DNA from: Bythopirellula sp041737835
GTDB lineage: Bacteria; Planctomycetota; Planctomycetia; Pirellulales; Lacipirellulaceae
Assembly: GCA_041737835.1 (NCBI GenBank)
Contig: JBGSQY010000022.1
DNA: 64,000 bases
Reading direction: 5' to 3' (one strand)
Position 1 is the first letter of the stretch; each line of letters starts with the position of its first letter. The position numbers and the translations under genes were made by a program. The notes beneath the pieces are model-generated. The model searched no databases. It had not been told where the DNA came from and saw nothing but the letters and a program-made list of their open reading frames with translations. Of the stretch, positions 8,983 through 17,371 are shown piece by piece.

Positions 8983-9309
8983 ACACGTCGGCATTTCATT
9001 CCAACGCAGGCGTCGAGATAAGCTGCGCGGTGTGCAAGGTCTTTCTTTGTGCCAATGGTTGTGAATTCTCATTTCAAGACTTCCAAGTTGTCCAACTTGG
9101 TCAACTTTTCGGAACAATTCACGAACGCGCGAATTGGAAAAAAATGGTTTTTGGATGTGGCCAGGAATTGGGATAGACGCTGGGGGTCAACATCTAACGC
9201 GCGCATTTTAGCTGACGGCGTTGGCCAATTTAGGAGCGAAAATTTGCTCACGGGTTGGCTCGTTCCGCGTTGCTTTGCAACACGTCGCGGCTAACGGAAA
9301 TTTTAAATT
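8983..9309. other. Gene-free stretch between phoB and the UvrC-like gene
   Basis: No convincing ORF. It holds a near-perfect dyad at 9083-9100 (CCAAGTTG, 2-nt centre, CAACTTGG), an A-run near 9140, and a TAGCC-foot hairpin at 9265-9295. The dyad could be an operator or a weak hairpin; nothing in the sequence says which. Confidence 0.5.
9265..9295 (-). repeat. TAGCC-foot hairpin, copy 1
   Basis: Read on the minus strand it starts with GTTAGCC and continues into a stem made of an outer CCGCG/CGCGG arm pair and an inner TTGC/GCAA pair closed by a 3-nt loop, with a CACGT bulge. A copy with one mismatch lies at 10593-10623. It follows the stop of the UvrC-like gene by about 14 nt. Confidence 0.75.
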
Positions 9310-10491
9310 TTAGAACGTAGCACAACGCTTCCGCGCCGCGGCGTAATCTACGACGTGCTCCAGCTCGCCCGGATGACGGCGAAACCACGCCGCGAGAATT
9401 GAGAGTTCGCTCCCTTCGCGATGATCGGCGACGGGCAAAACCGCATCCGCGTAGAAATTCAATCGATCGCGCCATAGTGCGGCAGATCGCGCGTTGCGTG
9501 GTGCGACCGCGACTTTCATCACGCGGCCTTCGTGCGCGGCGAGCCAACAGACGCGGTCTTGAAGAGTGAACGAATACACAAAACTCGCGGGCATTGTGGC
9601 GGGGCGATGCAATAGCTGTTCGCGGAGATCGATCAGGTGACTGCGCGTGTCGTGAATGGCCGCGGCTTGCTCGAAGCGGCGATTCTTCACGGCGGCTTGG
9701 AGGTTACGTTCCAATTCATCCAGAATGGCGTCCTCGTGGCCGTTCAAAAAGGCTTGTGCCCGTTTGAGTTGAACCTGATAGGCAGCGCGAGTGATGGTGC
9801 CCGCACAGGGGGCTAGACAGCGATTGACTTGCCCGCGCAAACATTGGGGATAGAGCTCGAGGTCGAAGAGCGGCGGCTCATCACTGAATCGCATGCATAC
9901 GTCGGGCGCGCAATCGGCAAGGAGAAACGTGCGATTGAGCGTCTCGACGTTTCGTAAGAGGTAACCGCTGCGAGCGACAGGTCCCCAGTGATGGCGACAG
10001 GCCTTGGGGAGTTGGGCCGCCACCTTGAAACGGGGGGCAGCTTCGAGCGAGAGAAACACATACACCAGCGGTTTTCGTCGTCGTCCGCGGACGTTCATCT
10101 CGGGGGCAAAGCGGCGGATCAGTTCTTGTTCGCGCAACAGCGCTAGCAACTCGTGATTGGTTGTTTCCCAGGTGAGCCGCTTGGCCCGGACGGCGACGTT
10201 CGATTCTTTGCGATGCTGCACGCCATTTCGCCACGATCCCGATTGCCGGCCGTGCGTGTCTTGGAAATAGGTGAGTGTCCGTTTGCGCAAGCAGCGGCTC
10301 ATACCGACATAGATCAACCGCCCTGCGCAATCGATCATGCCGTACACGCCGGGCATTTCTGGGCAGCTCGCGCGGAGTTGCGAGCGAACTTCGGCATAAG
10401 TGGTCGGAAGTTCCAATTCACACGACGCAGTGCGGCGCAGATAGTTGCTGGGGCCAAACTTGGCGAAGAGTTGTTCCTCGGTCGACAACAT
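9310..10491 (-). CDS. GIY-YIG nuclease, short UvrC/Cho-like protein
   Basis: About 393 aa. The N-terminal GIY-YIG core is visible as GVYGMIDCAGRLIYVG followed by the conserved Arg of SRCLRKR. The middle carries the UvrC-type RCLAPCAG cysteine segment and a UVR (UvrB-binding) helix pair near ERNLQAAVKNRRFEQAAAIH. The UvrC C-terminal RNase H-like and helix-hairpin-helix parts are missing, so it resembles Cho, the accessory 3'-incision nuclease, with a retained UVR motif. The ATG at 10491 is preceded by GGAGGA at about 8 nt; an ATG 15 nt further upstream is possible. It is transcribed alone. A role in excision repair is likely but not certain. Confidence 0.8.
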   Translation of the reverse strand: MLSTEEQLFAKFGPSNYLRRTASCELELPTTYAEVRSQLRASCPEMPGVYGMIDCAGRLIYVGMSRCLRKRTLTYFQDTHGRQSGSWRNGVQHRKESNVAVRAKRLTWETTNHELLALLREQELIRRFAPEMNVRGRRRKPLVYVFLSLEAAPRFKVAAQLPKACRHHWGPVARSGYLLRNVETLNRTFLLADCAPDVCMRFSDEPPLFDLELYPQCLRGQVNRCLAPCAGTITRAAYQVQLKRAQAFLNGHEDAILDELERNLQAAVKNRRFEQAAAIHDTRSHLIDLREQLLHRPATMPASFVYSFTLQDRVCWLAAHEGRVMKVAVAPRNARSAALWRDRLNFYADAVLPVADHREGSELSILAAWFRRHPGELEHVVDYAAARKRCATF

Positions 10492-10592
10492 CCGTGCTTC
10501 CTCCATGACCTGCCCTGCTGGGCACGGAGTTTAGTAGAGAGGAAGCGGTGGGACGTGTCGAGGGTGCTAGCGGTTGGGACGCAATACCCGCT

Positions 10593-10670
10593 CCGCGTTG
10601 CTTCGCAACACGTCGCGGCTAACATCCATACGTTGTGGCTGACCTCTGTGAGGTCGGAGACCTCGGCTAA
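10593..10670 (-). repeat. Tandem TAGCC-foot hairpins at the 3' end of a hydrolase gene
   Basis: On the minus strand two units follow each other. Unit 1 starts TTTAGCC (10664-10670) and has three mutually complementary 6-nt arms, GAGGTC, GACCTC, GAGGTC, spaced by the 3-nt loops TCC and ACA, so two exclusive hairpins are possible. Unit 2 (10593-10623) starts GTTAGCC and repeats the hairpin of 9265-9295. The TAG of unit 1 is the stop codon of the adjacent gene. Confidence 0.75.
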
Positions 10671-11566
10671 AGGATATCTTCCGCCATTTCGGGTTCATCA
10701 GCACTCGGCGGCACCGGCGGTTCTGTGGGGACGCCGATGAATTCGCCTTCCACGCAACAGGGGCAGAGGCAACCTGCGCGGCCGCAGCAATCGACGAACA
10801 CACTGTTTTGGAAGCCGCAGGGCATTGATGGGCAGCGCATTGTGTCGTAGTACCATCGCATCACGCCGACGTGGTTCGACAGGCTCAAGTCGAGGATGCC
10901 GCGAATGGGGTTGTCTCCCTCAACGCTGTAGTTGCGTACGCCGCGATAGTTGGCCTCGTCGCCGTAGCCGCTGATGCCCGGCGACCAATAATTTTCGACC
11001 ACGCAGGCATGCCGCGTGGCGGCGAGCTTGCAGAAGATTTCTTCGTGCATCGAAGTGGGCGGATCGAGCAGCGTCAGTTGTGCCACTGGTCCGCGATCGC
11101 TCAAACACGCGGCGCACTGCGCGGCGGCGACCGTTCCCAAACTGTGGGCGATGATTTGCGTGCAACGGGGATTCACGCCGCGGCAGCGCAAAGCCGAGGC
11201 CATCATGCGGCCTTGTTGGCGGCCGATGCGGATCGGTTCGTCATTGAACGGCGAAATCTTAACGGCGTTCCAGTCCCAGCTCAGAATATTGTAGCTATCG
11301 CCGCAACGGCACTTAAGCGCGGTGGCACCCGCGATACCGAAAGTCGTGCGAATCTTGTTGGGAAGCGGATTCCAACCGTGCGTGATGACAATCGTCGGCT
11401 TCGTGGGATCAATGGGGTCGCACGGATGGGCGCCGCAAGAATAGTTCAGCAGAACGCCGTGACGGTTGTTGCCCCCCTTTTGGAGGACGGCCGTATTGAG
11501 CCCGCAGCCGACCGTCGAGGTCAGCAGCAGCATCACGAGAACAAGTTGACGTCGAGCATCGTCCAT
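10667..11566 (-). CDS. Exported lipase-like alpha/beta hydrolase, cysteine-rich, probable lipoprotein
   Basis: A 299-aa protein with a signal sequence ending in a lipobox (STVGCG). The alpha/beta hydrolase core shows the oxyanion strand TIVITHGW and the nucleophile elbow AHSLGT (G/A-H-S-x-G), with a candidate acid in TLLDPPTS; the pattern is closest to pancreatic-lipase-like esterases. Cysteines are frequent: CGAHPC near the N-terminus, KCRCGD, CPSMPC, and a CCxxxxCxCxCC run near the C-terminus, followed by a Pro/Glu-rich tail. Substrate unknown. Its TAG stop lies inside a repeat hairpin foot. It stands alone on its strand. Confidence 0.7.
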   Translation of the reverse strand: MDDARRQLVLVMLLLTSTVGCGLNTAVLQKGGNNRHGVLLNYSCGAHPCDPIDPTKPTIVITHGWNPLPNKIRTTFGIAGATALKCRCGDSYNILSWDWNAVKISPFNDEPIRIGRQQGRMMASALRCRGVNPRCTQIIAHSLGTVAAAQCAACLSDRGPVAQLTLLDPPTSMHEEIFCKLAATRHACVVENYWSPGISGYGDEANYRGVRNYSVEGDNPIRGILDLSLSNHVGVMRWYYDTMRCPSMPCGFQNSVFVDCCGRAGCLCPCCVEGEFIGVPTEPPVPPSADEPEMAEDIL

Positions 11567-11740
11567 CCATGGACCTGCTAAACTTTCGGGCCTGTGCCGG
11601 TTGTGGCATCAAGCCTTGCGGGTGGGTTAAAATGGACCGCCTCATGCGGTTCCAGGTAGGTCGGGTCGTGCTTTTGGTATCGTCTTTTCCGGGATAAACT
11701 CTCTACACGCGGCTTTATCGAATTCGAGAAATAGTTATCC

Positions 11741-11815
11741 GTCATCCCCGCGCAGGCGGGGATCCAGTGTTGTGCGATACATTACACCCTGGATTCCTGC
11801 CTGCGCGGGAATGAC
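11741..11815. repeat. dRS3-like inverted repeat pair, copy 1
   Basis: Two 27-nt arms face each other across a 21-nt spacer (11741-11767 and 11789-11815). Each arm is itself a small palindrome around CCCGCGCAGGCGGG and begins with GTCAT. The core resembles the ATTCCC-N8-GGGAAT repeats known as dRS3 in Neisseria and found in many genomes. A second copy lies at 40741-40806. Confidence 0.85.
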
Positions 11816-11839
11816 AATAATCCATCAGAGATTCTCACC

Positions 11840-12535
11840 ATGCCCAAACACACATTCCCCGGTTTCTCCGAAGGTTTGGTTTCATTCCTCTCCGACCTTT
11901 CGCGGCATAACAACCGCACTTGGTTCAAAGCCAACCAAGAGCGTTACGAACAAAACGTCCGCGAGCCGGCGTTGGAATTCATCGCGGCCATGGCGGAACC
12001 CTTGCGCAAGATTTCGCCGAACTTCGTGGCGGTTCCCAAGAAGGTGGGCGGCTCGCTGATGCGTATCCACCGCGACATTCGATTCGCCAAAGATAAGAAA
12101 CCGTACAAGACAAACTTGGGGATTCATTTCCGTCACGCGGCGGGGAAAGATGTTCACGCGCCGGGATTCTATTTTCATGTCGATCCCTACGATGTGTTTC
12201 TCGGCGCGGGGATTTGGCACCCGGAGTCCGATGCGCTCGCTGGGATACGCGAGGCAATCGACGACGACCCCGCGGGTTGGAAAAAGGCGAAAGCCAACAA
12301 GCCGTTTGCCGCGAAGTTTGAATTCTCGGGGGAAAGCCTCCGCCGTCCGCCACAAGGCTACTCTGGCGATCACCCACTGATTGATGATCTGAAACGGAAG
12401 GACTTCATCGGCATCTACCGGCTTGGACACGATGATTTGTTCGAGCCGTCGATTTTGGATCAAACCGTGGAAGCGTTTCGGACGGCGAAGCCGTTGATGG
12501 CGTTTTTGTGTAAGGCGGTGGGGGTGAAGTTTTGA
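11840..12535 (+). CDS. DUF2461 domain-containing protein
   Basis: A 231-aa soluble protein. It shows the DUF2461 (TIGR02453) signature: FLSDLSRHNNRTWFKANQ at the N-terminus, IHRDIRFAKDKKPYKTNLG in the middle, and a FYFHVDP-x-x-VFLGAGIW segment. The family is widespread and its biochemical role unknown. There is no signal peptide or membrane segment. It is transcribed alone and is followed 12 nt later by a hairpin repeat that points the other way. Confidence 0.85.
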   Translation: MPKHTFPGFSEGLVSFLSDLSRHNNRTWFKANQERYEQNVREPALEFIAAMAEPLRKISPNFVAVPKKVGGSLMRIHRDIRFAKDKKPYKTNLGIHFRHAAGKDVHAPGFYFHVDPYDVFLGAGIWHPESDALAGIREAIDDDPAGWKKAKANKPFAAKFEFSGESLRRPPQGYSGDHPLIDDLKRKDFIGIYRLGHDDLFEPSILDQTVEAFRTAKPLMAFLCKAVGVKF

Positions 12536-12547
12536 AAGTGGGTGGCA

Positions 12548-12572
12548 CGGCAGCGGGACGCTGCCGGCTAAC
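12548..12572 (-). repeat. TAGCC-foot hairpin, copy in the DUF2461/TelA-like gap
   Basis: Read on the minus strand: foot GTTAGCC, arms GGCAGCG and CGCTGCC, loop TCC. The same 25 nt occur in opposite orientation at 47325-47349. It lies between two convergent genes. Confidence 0.8.
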
Positions 12573-12596
12573 TTAGACTTCTTCGCCGCGCGCTGA

Positions 12597-13793
12597 TTAT
12601 ATCTGTTCGCCGCGGGCGAAACGCGCGAGCGATTCCTGGTAGCGCTTCTTGCCTTCTTCAACCACGCGGCGGATTTCGCGGGCGTTCTCTTCGCTTTCTT
12701 TGCGCAGCTCGGCGATCATTTGCAGCGAATCGACTTGGTAATCCGAAATCGACTTCACAAGTTTTTCCAGCGATTCGGCGGCAATCGTCGAACCGTAGCC
12801 CGCCTTGAGCGCGGCCCGTTCCAATTCGCGGCCGAGTTCCGCGACGTCTTCCAAACTTTTGTTCACGCCCCGTTTCAGGGCTTCCGTCGATTCCGTGGCT
12901 TCGTGCAAACCTTGCTGAGAAGTGTAGACCGTGCCAAGAATCGTGAAAACGTGCTCGTTCGTGGTGAAGAATGTCACCGCTCGGCGATAGACTTGGTCCT
13001 TAACGTCGTGCGTTTGCTTGAGCTTGGTAATCAGCGTTTCGCCGACGTCGTAGCCGATCGACAGGTTCTCGGAAATGTCCTTGAGCAGCTGATAAAAGCG
13101 ATCCTGCTTTTGGAATTCGTTGCGAGCTTCGTCGCGGGCGAGTTCCAAACGGCCCAGCGTGCTTTCATCCCCCTTGTGATCGTCGACCGCTTGTTGCGAG
13201 GCGGCGAGGGCGTGCTTGGCTTTATCCAAATGCGGCAGCTGAGCTTCGAGCAATTCCCGGCTGAGGATTTCGGCTTCTTTCAGTGCGAAGCAGAAATCGA
13301 TGTAGCCGTCCATGATCGATTGCTCGCGGTTGAGTTGATCCTTGGTGTCGGCACACACGTCGCGGTAGACGTCGACGATTTTTTCAAATCGCGCATAAGG
13401 CGTGCCCCGTTGGAGACGCATCCACAAATTGGCGAGCTTCTCGCTAACACCGAGCTTGCCGTCGTCGAGCTGGCCGATGAGATTTTTCGAGTCTTCGCGG
13501 ATCGAATCGAACATTTGGCTGATTTCGAGGAACCGATTTCCCACGTTGATATTTTCGACGTTCTCGCGCACAAGCTTGTTGAACGTGCTCATGTGCTTGA
13601 CGGTCTTGGCGATCGCCAGTGCCTTGGCTTCGTCGATGTGGCGGACTTCTTCGAGCAAGCGAATCAGCTCGGCGGGGACCTCTTCGTCCTTGGACAGGCC
13701 GAACTTCTCGAGCACGTCGACGGCCTTGTCCAAATACTTCTGCATGTTCTTCTGAGCAGCGGGGGCCGGTTGGGTTTGAGTTGCTTGAGCCAT
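12597..13793 (-). CDS. TelA-like (toxic anion resistance family) coiled-coil protein
   Basis: A 398-aa, highly charged, almost wholly helical protein with no signal peptide or membrane segment. The layout of long helices, with FEKIVDVYRDVCADTKDQLNR-type and LEAQLPHLDKAKHALAA-type stretches, suits the TelA/KlaA family, but the match is by general character, not a decisive motif. It is divergent from the DUF6384-like gene and the long coiled-coil gene (gap 161 nt), which suggests a shared regulatory region and a common structural role near the membrane. It could also be an unrelated planctomycete coiled-coil protein. Confidence 0.45.
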   Translation of the reverse strand: MAQATQTQPAPAAQKNMQKYLDKAVDVLEKFGLSKDEEVPAELIRLLEEVRHIDEAKALAIAKTVKHMSTFNKLVRENVENINVGNRFLEISQMFDSIREDSKNLIGQLDDGKLGVSEKLANLWMRLQRGTPYARFEKIVDVYRDVCADTKDQLNREQSIMDGYIDFCFALKEAEILSRELLEAQLPHLDKAKHALAASQQAVDDHKGDESTLGRLELARDEARNEFQKQDRFYQLLKDISENLSIGYDVGETLITKLKQTHDVKDQVYRRAVTFFTTNEHVFTILGTVYTSQQGLHEATESTEALKRGVNKSLEDVAELGRELERAALKAGYGSTIAAESLEKLVKSISDYQVDSLQMIAELRKESEENAREIRRVVEEGKKRYQESLARFARGEQI

Positions 13794-13954
13794 GGTTCGT
13801 CTCGGGGAGGTTCGGGAGTTGTCGGGTGCTATTCGCGGATGATACAGTAATCTTGCCGGTAAGCGTCAATTTATCATGTTGCCGGGCGAATCAATAGTAT
13901 TGTCGATTGCAGGGAGTTCCTGGCCTGGGCGGGAATGCGAAACGGATAAACAGA

Positions 13955-14377
13955 ATGGGAAAGATTCAATACGCCCAGCAGACGGCCCCGCCAGAGGAAG
14001 CGCAGGCCGAGATCGAAGCGGTACCACGCTTCAGCCGGCCGGAGCAATTGAGCCTGCCGGAATTGATCCGCATCATGGATGTCGCGACGGAGCTGCGCAA
14101 AGGGCAGGAAGTGGTCGAGGAACAGCTCAACATCGATCAAATCAAGGTGCGGCTGCGTGAGCGGTTGTTGGAAGCCGCCAAGGTTTCCGGCGAGCCGATC
14201 ACAGCCGAGCAGATCGACGCGGCGATCGAAGATTACTACGACAAACTTCATTCGTTCGAGGAACCCGCCTGGAGCTTTGATTTGTTGCTCGCGCATTTCT
14301 ATGTGCGGCGGGTGGCGATCATCAAATGGGCCGTGGCGATTGGCGCTTTGATCGGCGTCGCGTGGGGTATGTCATGA
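13955..14377 (+). CDS. DUF6384-like small protein with C-terminal membrane anchor
   Basis: A 140-aa protein. Residues about 30-110 are acidic and helical (RIMDVATELRKGQEVVEEQL), and the last 20 residues form one membrane helix (IIKWAVAIGALIGVAWG) ending almost at the C-terminus, so it should be tail-anchored with its bulk in the cytoplasm. The ATG at 13955 is preferred to an earlier in-frame ATG at 13907 that lies in repeat-like sequence. Its stop overlaps the start of the next gene by 4 nt (ATGA), so the two products are probably made together. The family name is from memory of similar planctomycete proteins; function unknown. Confidence 0.6.
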   Translation: MGKIQYAQQTAPPEEAQAEIEAVPRFSRPEQLSLPELIRIMDVATELRKGQEVVEEQLNIDQIKVRLRERLLEAAKVSGEPITAEQIDAAIEDYYDKLHSFEEPAWSFDLLLAHFYVRRVAIIKWAVAIGALIGVAWGMS

Positions 14378-15882
14378 ACGGGCGATCTGGCTATTCCGTG
14401 GGGAGCGTTCTGCAACAAGGGGTGCAAGGCCTCAACGGCCGCCTGCAGGAATGCATCAACGGCGTTGCTGAACTGAACGGAAGCGCCGCGGAGCTCGTCG
14501 AACGGCGTTCCCAAGCGTTTCTCGAACTGGCCGAGCATTATCTGCCAGCGATCGATCAGAAATCGGTGGCCGACACGTTTCAGGAAGTCCGCAGCCAGTT
14601 GATGGAAGTACTGATGCGTAAGCAAAAGCACGAGCGAGAAATTCAGAAATTGCTGGAAGCTGGTACCCTCGACGCCGAGCGTTTAGAGAAAGATTTGGAT
14701 CGTATCACGGTCGCGCTCAACGAAAAAGTCGAGCAGCGCGAAGAACTGGAAAAGGTCGTGGCCGAGCGATTGGAAAAAGACGACGAGTTTCAGCGGCTCT
14801 CGAAGGAAGCGTTGGTTGCTGAGAAAGAACTTGAACGCAATGAGGGCCGTGTGACGGATATGCAGCAGGAAGCCGCGGAGAAATTGCCTTCGTATGAAAA
14901 GAGCGCGCTGTTTCAGTATCTGCACAAACGGGGTTACGGCACTTCGGGATATGTCAAAACGGGCCTGACCAAACGGCTGGATGGCTGGGTGGCGCGGATG
15001 ATTGATTTCAATCGCGCGCGGCGCGGGTATGAATTTCTGCGCGTCACACCCGAATTGATGGCGCAAGAAGTGGGCCGCCGGCGGGATCAATTCAATGCGT
15101 TGATGGAACTTGTCGAGGCGTGTGAAGATCGTCACAGCGATGCCGTGGGGCTCACCGCCGTGATGCGCGAAGGGCAAGAATTGGGCAAGGCGCGCGACAA
15201 TCTAGTTGCCGACATGAGCAAGCAGCAGGAGCGGATGGACAAGCAGCAGCAAGAACTCACGCTGCTGGCGAGCTCGCGGAATGAATACTACGAACAGGCC
15301 GTTGCGCGGATGAGGGAGTTTTTGGCGGGACTCGAAAGCTGGCGGCTGGAGCATGCTTCGCGTGCCACGCCTGATCCTCAAGACGATCAGATCGTGGCGG
15401 AGGTGAATTGGATCAGCGAAGAAGTTGAAAAAACCAAACAACACGTTGCCGAGTTGACCTCCGAACAAGAAGTGTGGAAGCGGCGCGTGTATGAACTGCA
15501 AGACATTTGGCTACGCTTCCGCCGAGCGGATTACGATTCCGCGCGGTCGATGTTTCATCCTAATTTCGAGATCGAAGGGATCGTCGAAAGTTTTGTGCGG
15601 GGACAAATGAGCCGCGATGATTTGTGGTCGGCGATTCGCGCCGCGCAGCAATTTGCTCCGCCGTGGTATGACGATCAGAATCGACCGCACGAGCGTATGC
15701 CCACCGGGAACGATTTTTCTTATGTGCTGCTACGCGTGCTCACTGAGGTCGCGGGGGCAGCATTGCGGCACGCGGTCGAGCGGGGCATGGAACGTCGTGG
15801 GCCCATTCGGCAGCAGCAACGCGTGGAGTCGGGACGGCCAAAATTTCGCCCGCGGGGGTTCACGAGTGGCCGGGGATTTTAG
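14374..15882 (+). CDS. Long cytoplasmic coiled-coil protein, unknown function
   Basis: A 502-aa protein starting at the ATG that overlaps the preceding stop. Residues about 60-180 and 260-380 are strong coiled coil rich in Glu, Lys, Arg and Gln, separated by a more globular part near KRGYGTSGYVKTGLTKRLDGW. The last 40 residues are basic and Gly/Arg-rich (RPKFRPRGFTSGRGF), suited to nucleic acid or membrane contacts. No signal peptide or membrane helix. Together with the tail-anchored partner and the divergent TelA-like gene it may form a membrane-associated filament or scaffold; this is inference. Confidence 0.6.
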   Translation: MNGRSGYSVGSVLQQGVQGLNGRLQECINGVAELNGSAAELVERRSQAFLELAEHYLPAIDQKSVADTFQEVRSQLMEVLMRKQKHEREIQKLLEAGTLDAERLEKDLDRITVALNEKVEQREELEKVVAERLEKDDEFQRLSKEALVAEKELERNEGRVTDMQQEAAEKLPSYEKSALFQYLHKRGYGTSGYVKTGLTKRLDGWVARMIDFNRARRGYEFLRVTPELMAQEVGRRRDQFNALMELVEACEDRHSDAVGLTAVMREGQELGKARDNLVADMSKQQERMDKQQQELTLLASSRNEYYEQAVARMREFLAGLESWRLEHASRATPDPQDDQIVAEVNWISEEVEKTKQHVAELTSEQEVWKRRVYELQDIWLRFRRADYDSARSMFHPNFEIEGIVESFVRGQMSRDDLWSAIRAAQQFAPPWYDDQNRPHERMPTGNDFSYVLLRVLTEVAGAALRHAVERGMERRGPIRQQQRVESGRPKFRPRGFTSGRGF

Positions 15883-16019
15883 TGCCAGCAACGCTCGGAT
15901 TGCGGTAAATGGGCTATTTTTGACCACATCCCAGAAGCCCGGTGCCGGTCGTCGCGAAATTTGGCTATAATCAGCGCCCCAATTGAGTTTGCTGATTTTG
16001 GATCGTGAAAGGATTCCGC

Positions 16020-16871
16020 ATGTCTTGCCGCTTTGTGTGTTTGTTTCTCTTGTCTGTGTTCGTGGTGCTGCAGACAAACACCGCCGAAGCTCAAATTGTT
16101 CGCAGGGTTCTCGAACGCCGTGCCGCATTATTGGCACCGCCGGTCGATCCGAATGCGCCCCCCGCGGCACCAGCGCCAGCAACAGACGCAACCGCAGCTG
16201 CGACCATCCCACCGGTAGCACCGCCCGTGCGCGGAGGATTTTTCGCGCGGCGTATGCAACAGCGGCGCGATCTCGTGGCGCAACAAGCGGCCGAAGCTCA
16301 GCCCACGCCAGCGGCCCCAGGTCAAACGCCGCCAGCCACGCCGCAACAAGCACGGGCGCGTGCCTTCCAAGCCTTGCGGCAAGCATCGGCAACCGCCGCT
16401 CCCATGATGCGCGCTCTCTCCCCAGTTGAAATGAAAGGGATGGATGTGCCCGCGTTGCAGACGGCCCTTTCGAACACCGGGGGCGAACTGGGCAACGAGC
16501 TGAACCGCTTTACGTCGGCCGCCAGCTGGCAAGGCTTCTTGGATTTGCCGACGGGAATCGTCGACGAAGGGACCATCGATCTCGCCGCGCTGCAGGCCGC
16601 CCTGCAGCGGTTTGATAACGTCTCGAACGATCCGAAATTCGCACAGATTTCTGAACTGCCAAGTTTCCATCAAACACGCATGCTGCTCACGGAACTGGTG
16701 AATCGCGCCGACCTGCCGGCCCCGGACGGCCCGCAATTGATCGATCCCTCGGGCGAGACAGACTTGTCGATGGATGAGATTCAAGTCGAAGAGACGCTCC
16801 CCGCTCCCCAGCCAGAACTCCCCCGCAACGAGGGTGAGCATTCGATCCTGGTGCGGACGAAGAAGAGTTAG
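16020..16871 (+). CDS. Exported Ala/Pro/Gln-rich protein, unknown function
   Basis: A 283-aa product with a signal peptide (VCLFLLSVFVVLQTNTAEAQ, cleavage after AEA). Residues about 35-125 are low complexity, rich in Ala, Pro and Gln, and the rest is helical without a known motif. The ATG at 16020 has AAAGGA 6 nt upstream and is preferred to an in-frame GTG at 16005. A TATAAT at 15966-15971 is a possible -10 but lacks a clear -35. It stands alone on the plus strand after the coiled-coil operon. Confidence 0.6.
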   Translation: MSCRFVCLFLLSVFVVLQTNTAEAQIVRRVLERRAALLAPPVDPNAPPAAPAPATDATAAATIPPVAPPVRGGFFARRMQQRRDLVAQQAAEAQPTPAAPGQTPPATPQQARARAFQALRQASATAAPMMRALSPVEMKGMDVPALQTALSNTGGELGNELNRFTSAASWQGFLDLPTGIVDEGTIDLAALQAALQRFDNVSNDPKFAQISELPSFHQTRMLLTELVNRADLPAPDGPQLIDPSGETDLSMDEIQVEETLPAPQPELPRNEGEHSILVRTKKS

Positions 16872-17023
16872 AGAAGACAAAGGGTGCCACTGCTGAAGTG
16901 AAATAGAGTAGATCGACACTCCGTGTCGAATTCAATCACGACATGGAATATTGTGCCACTCTCCCATTCACATGCCGTTGAAGATTTGAAACAGTTCCTA
17001 CCCGACGTCTGTACGGCCGAAGA

Positions 17024-17311
17024 TTAGGATGAGCCGCTTTCCATAGCGGACGAGTAGGCCTGCACAGCCGCGCAGACATGCTCCGTCAATTCATGTTGCA
17101 ACGGCCACGAGTCAACCACCATTCGTCCCAATCCTGAATGATCACTGGCAGTTCTATCTCGATGTAGGTCTTCCAGCATATCGCTAAGTTCGCATTCAAC
17201 TCTGAGTAGTTGCTCATGGGGAAGAACGCTCGCCGTTCCATTAGGAGTCGCTTGGAGTTCCCTGCGGACCGCCGTTAAAGCTTCTTCGATGATTGATTGC
17301 TCTTTGCTCAT
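17024..17311 (-). CDS. Small hypothetical protein
   Basis: A 95-aa acidic, helical protein without signal peptide or membrane segment; not recognised. The N-terminal half (EEALTAVRRELQATP) is amphipathic. It lies 60 nt upstream of alaS in the direction of reading... on the same strand but downstream of it, so it could be the last gene of an alaS transcript. Coding character is plausible but unproven. Confidence 0.45.
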   Translation of the reverse strand: MSKEQSIIEEALTAVRRELQATPNGTASVLPHEQLLRVECELSDMLEDLHRDRTASDHSGLGRMVVDSWPLQHELTEHVCAAVQAYSSAMESGSS

Positions 17312-17371
17312 TCTTCATTGAAAATTTAAGACATCGAAAGTCTTAAGCAATGACTCTCGACCCCTTTCCAA

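Noticed and set aside
7513..9117. 534-aa minus-strand ORF
   Set aside because: It is antisense to phoU and phoB and has no recognisable domain.
11741..11815. CRISPR-like appearance of repeated 27-mers
   Set aside because: There are only two arms and they are inverted, with no regular spacers or cas gene.
12720..13850. 376-aa plus-strand ORF
   Set aside because: Antisense to the TelA-like gene; residue content is typical of a shadow frame.
13900..13945. Possible degenerate half of the dRS3-like repeat before the DUF6384-like gene
   Set aside because: Only a loose match (CCTGG...GGCGGGAATG) with no partner arm; too weak to list.
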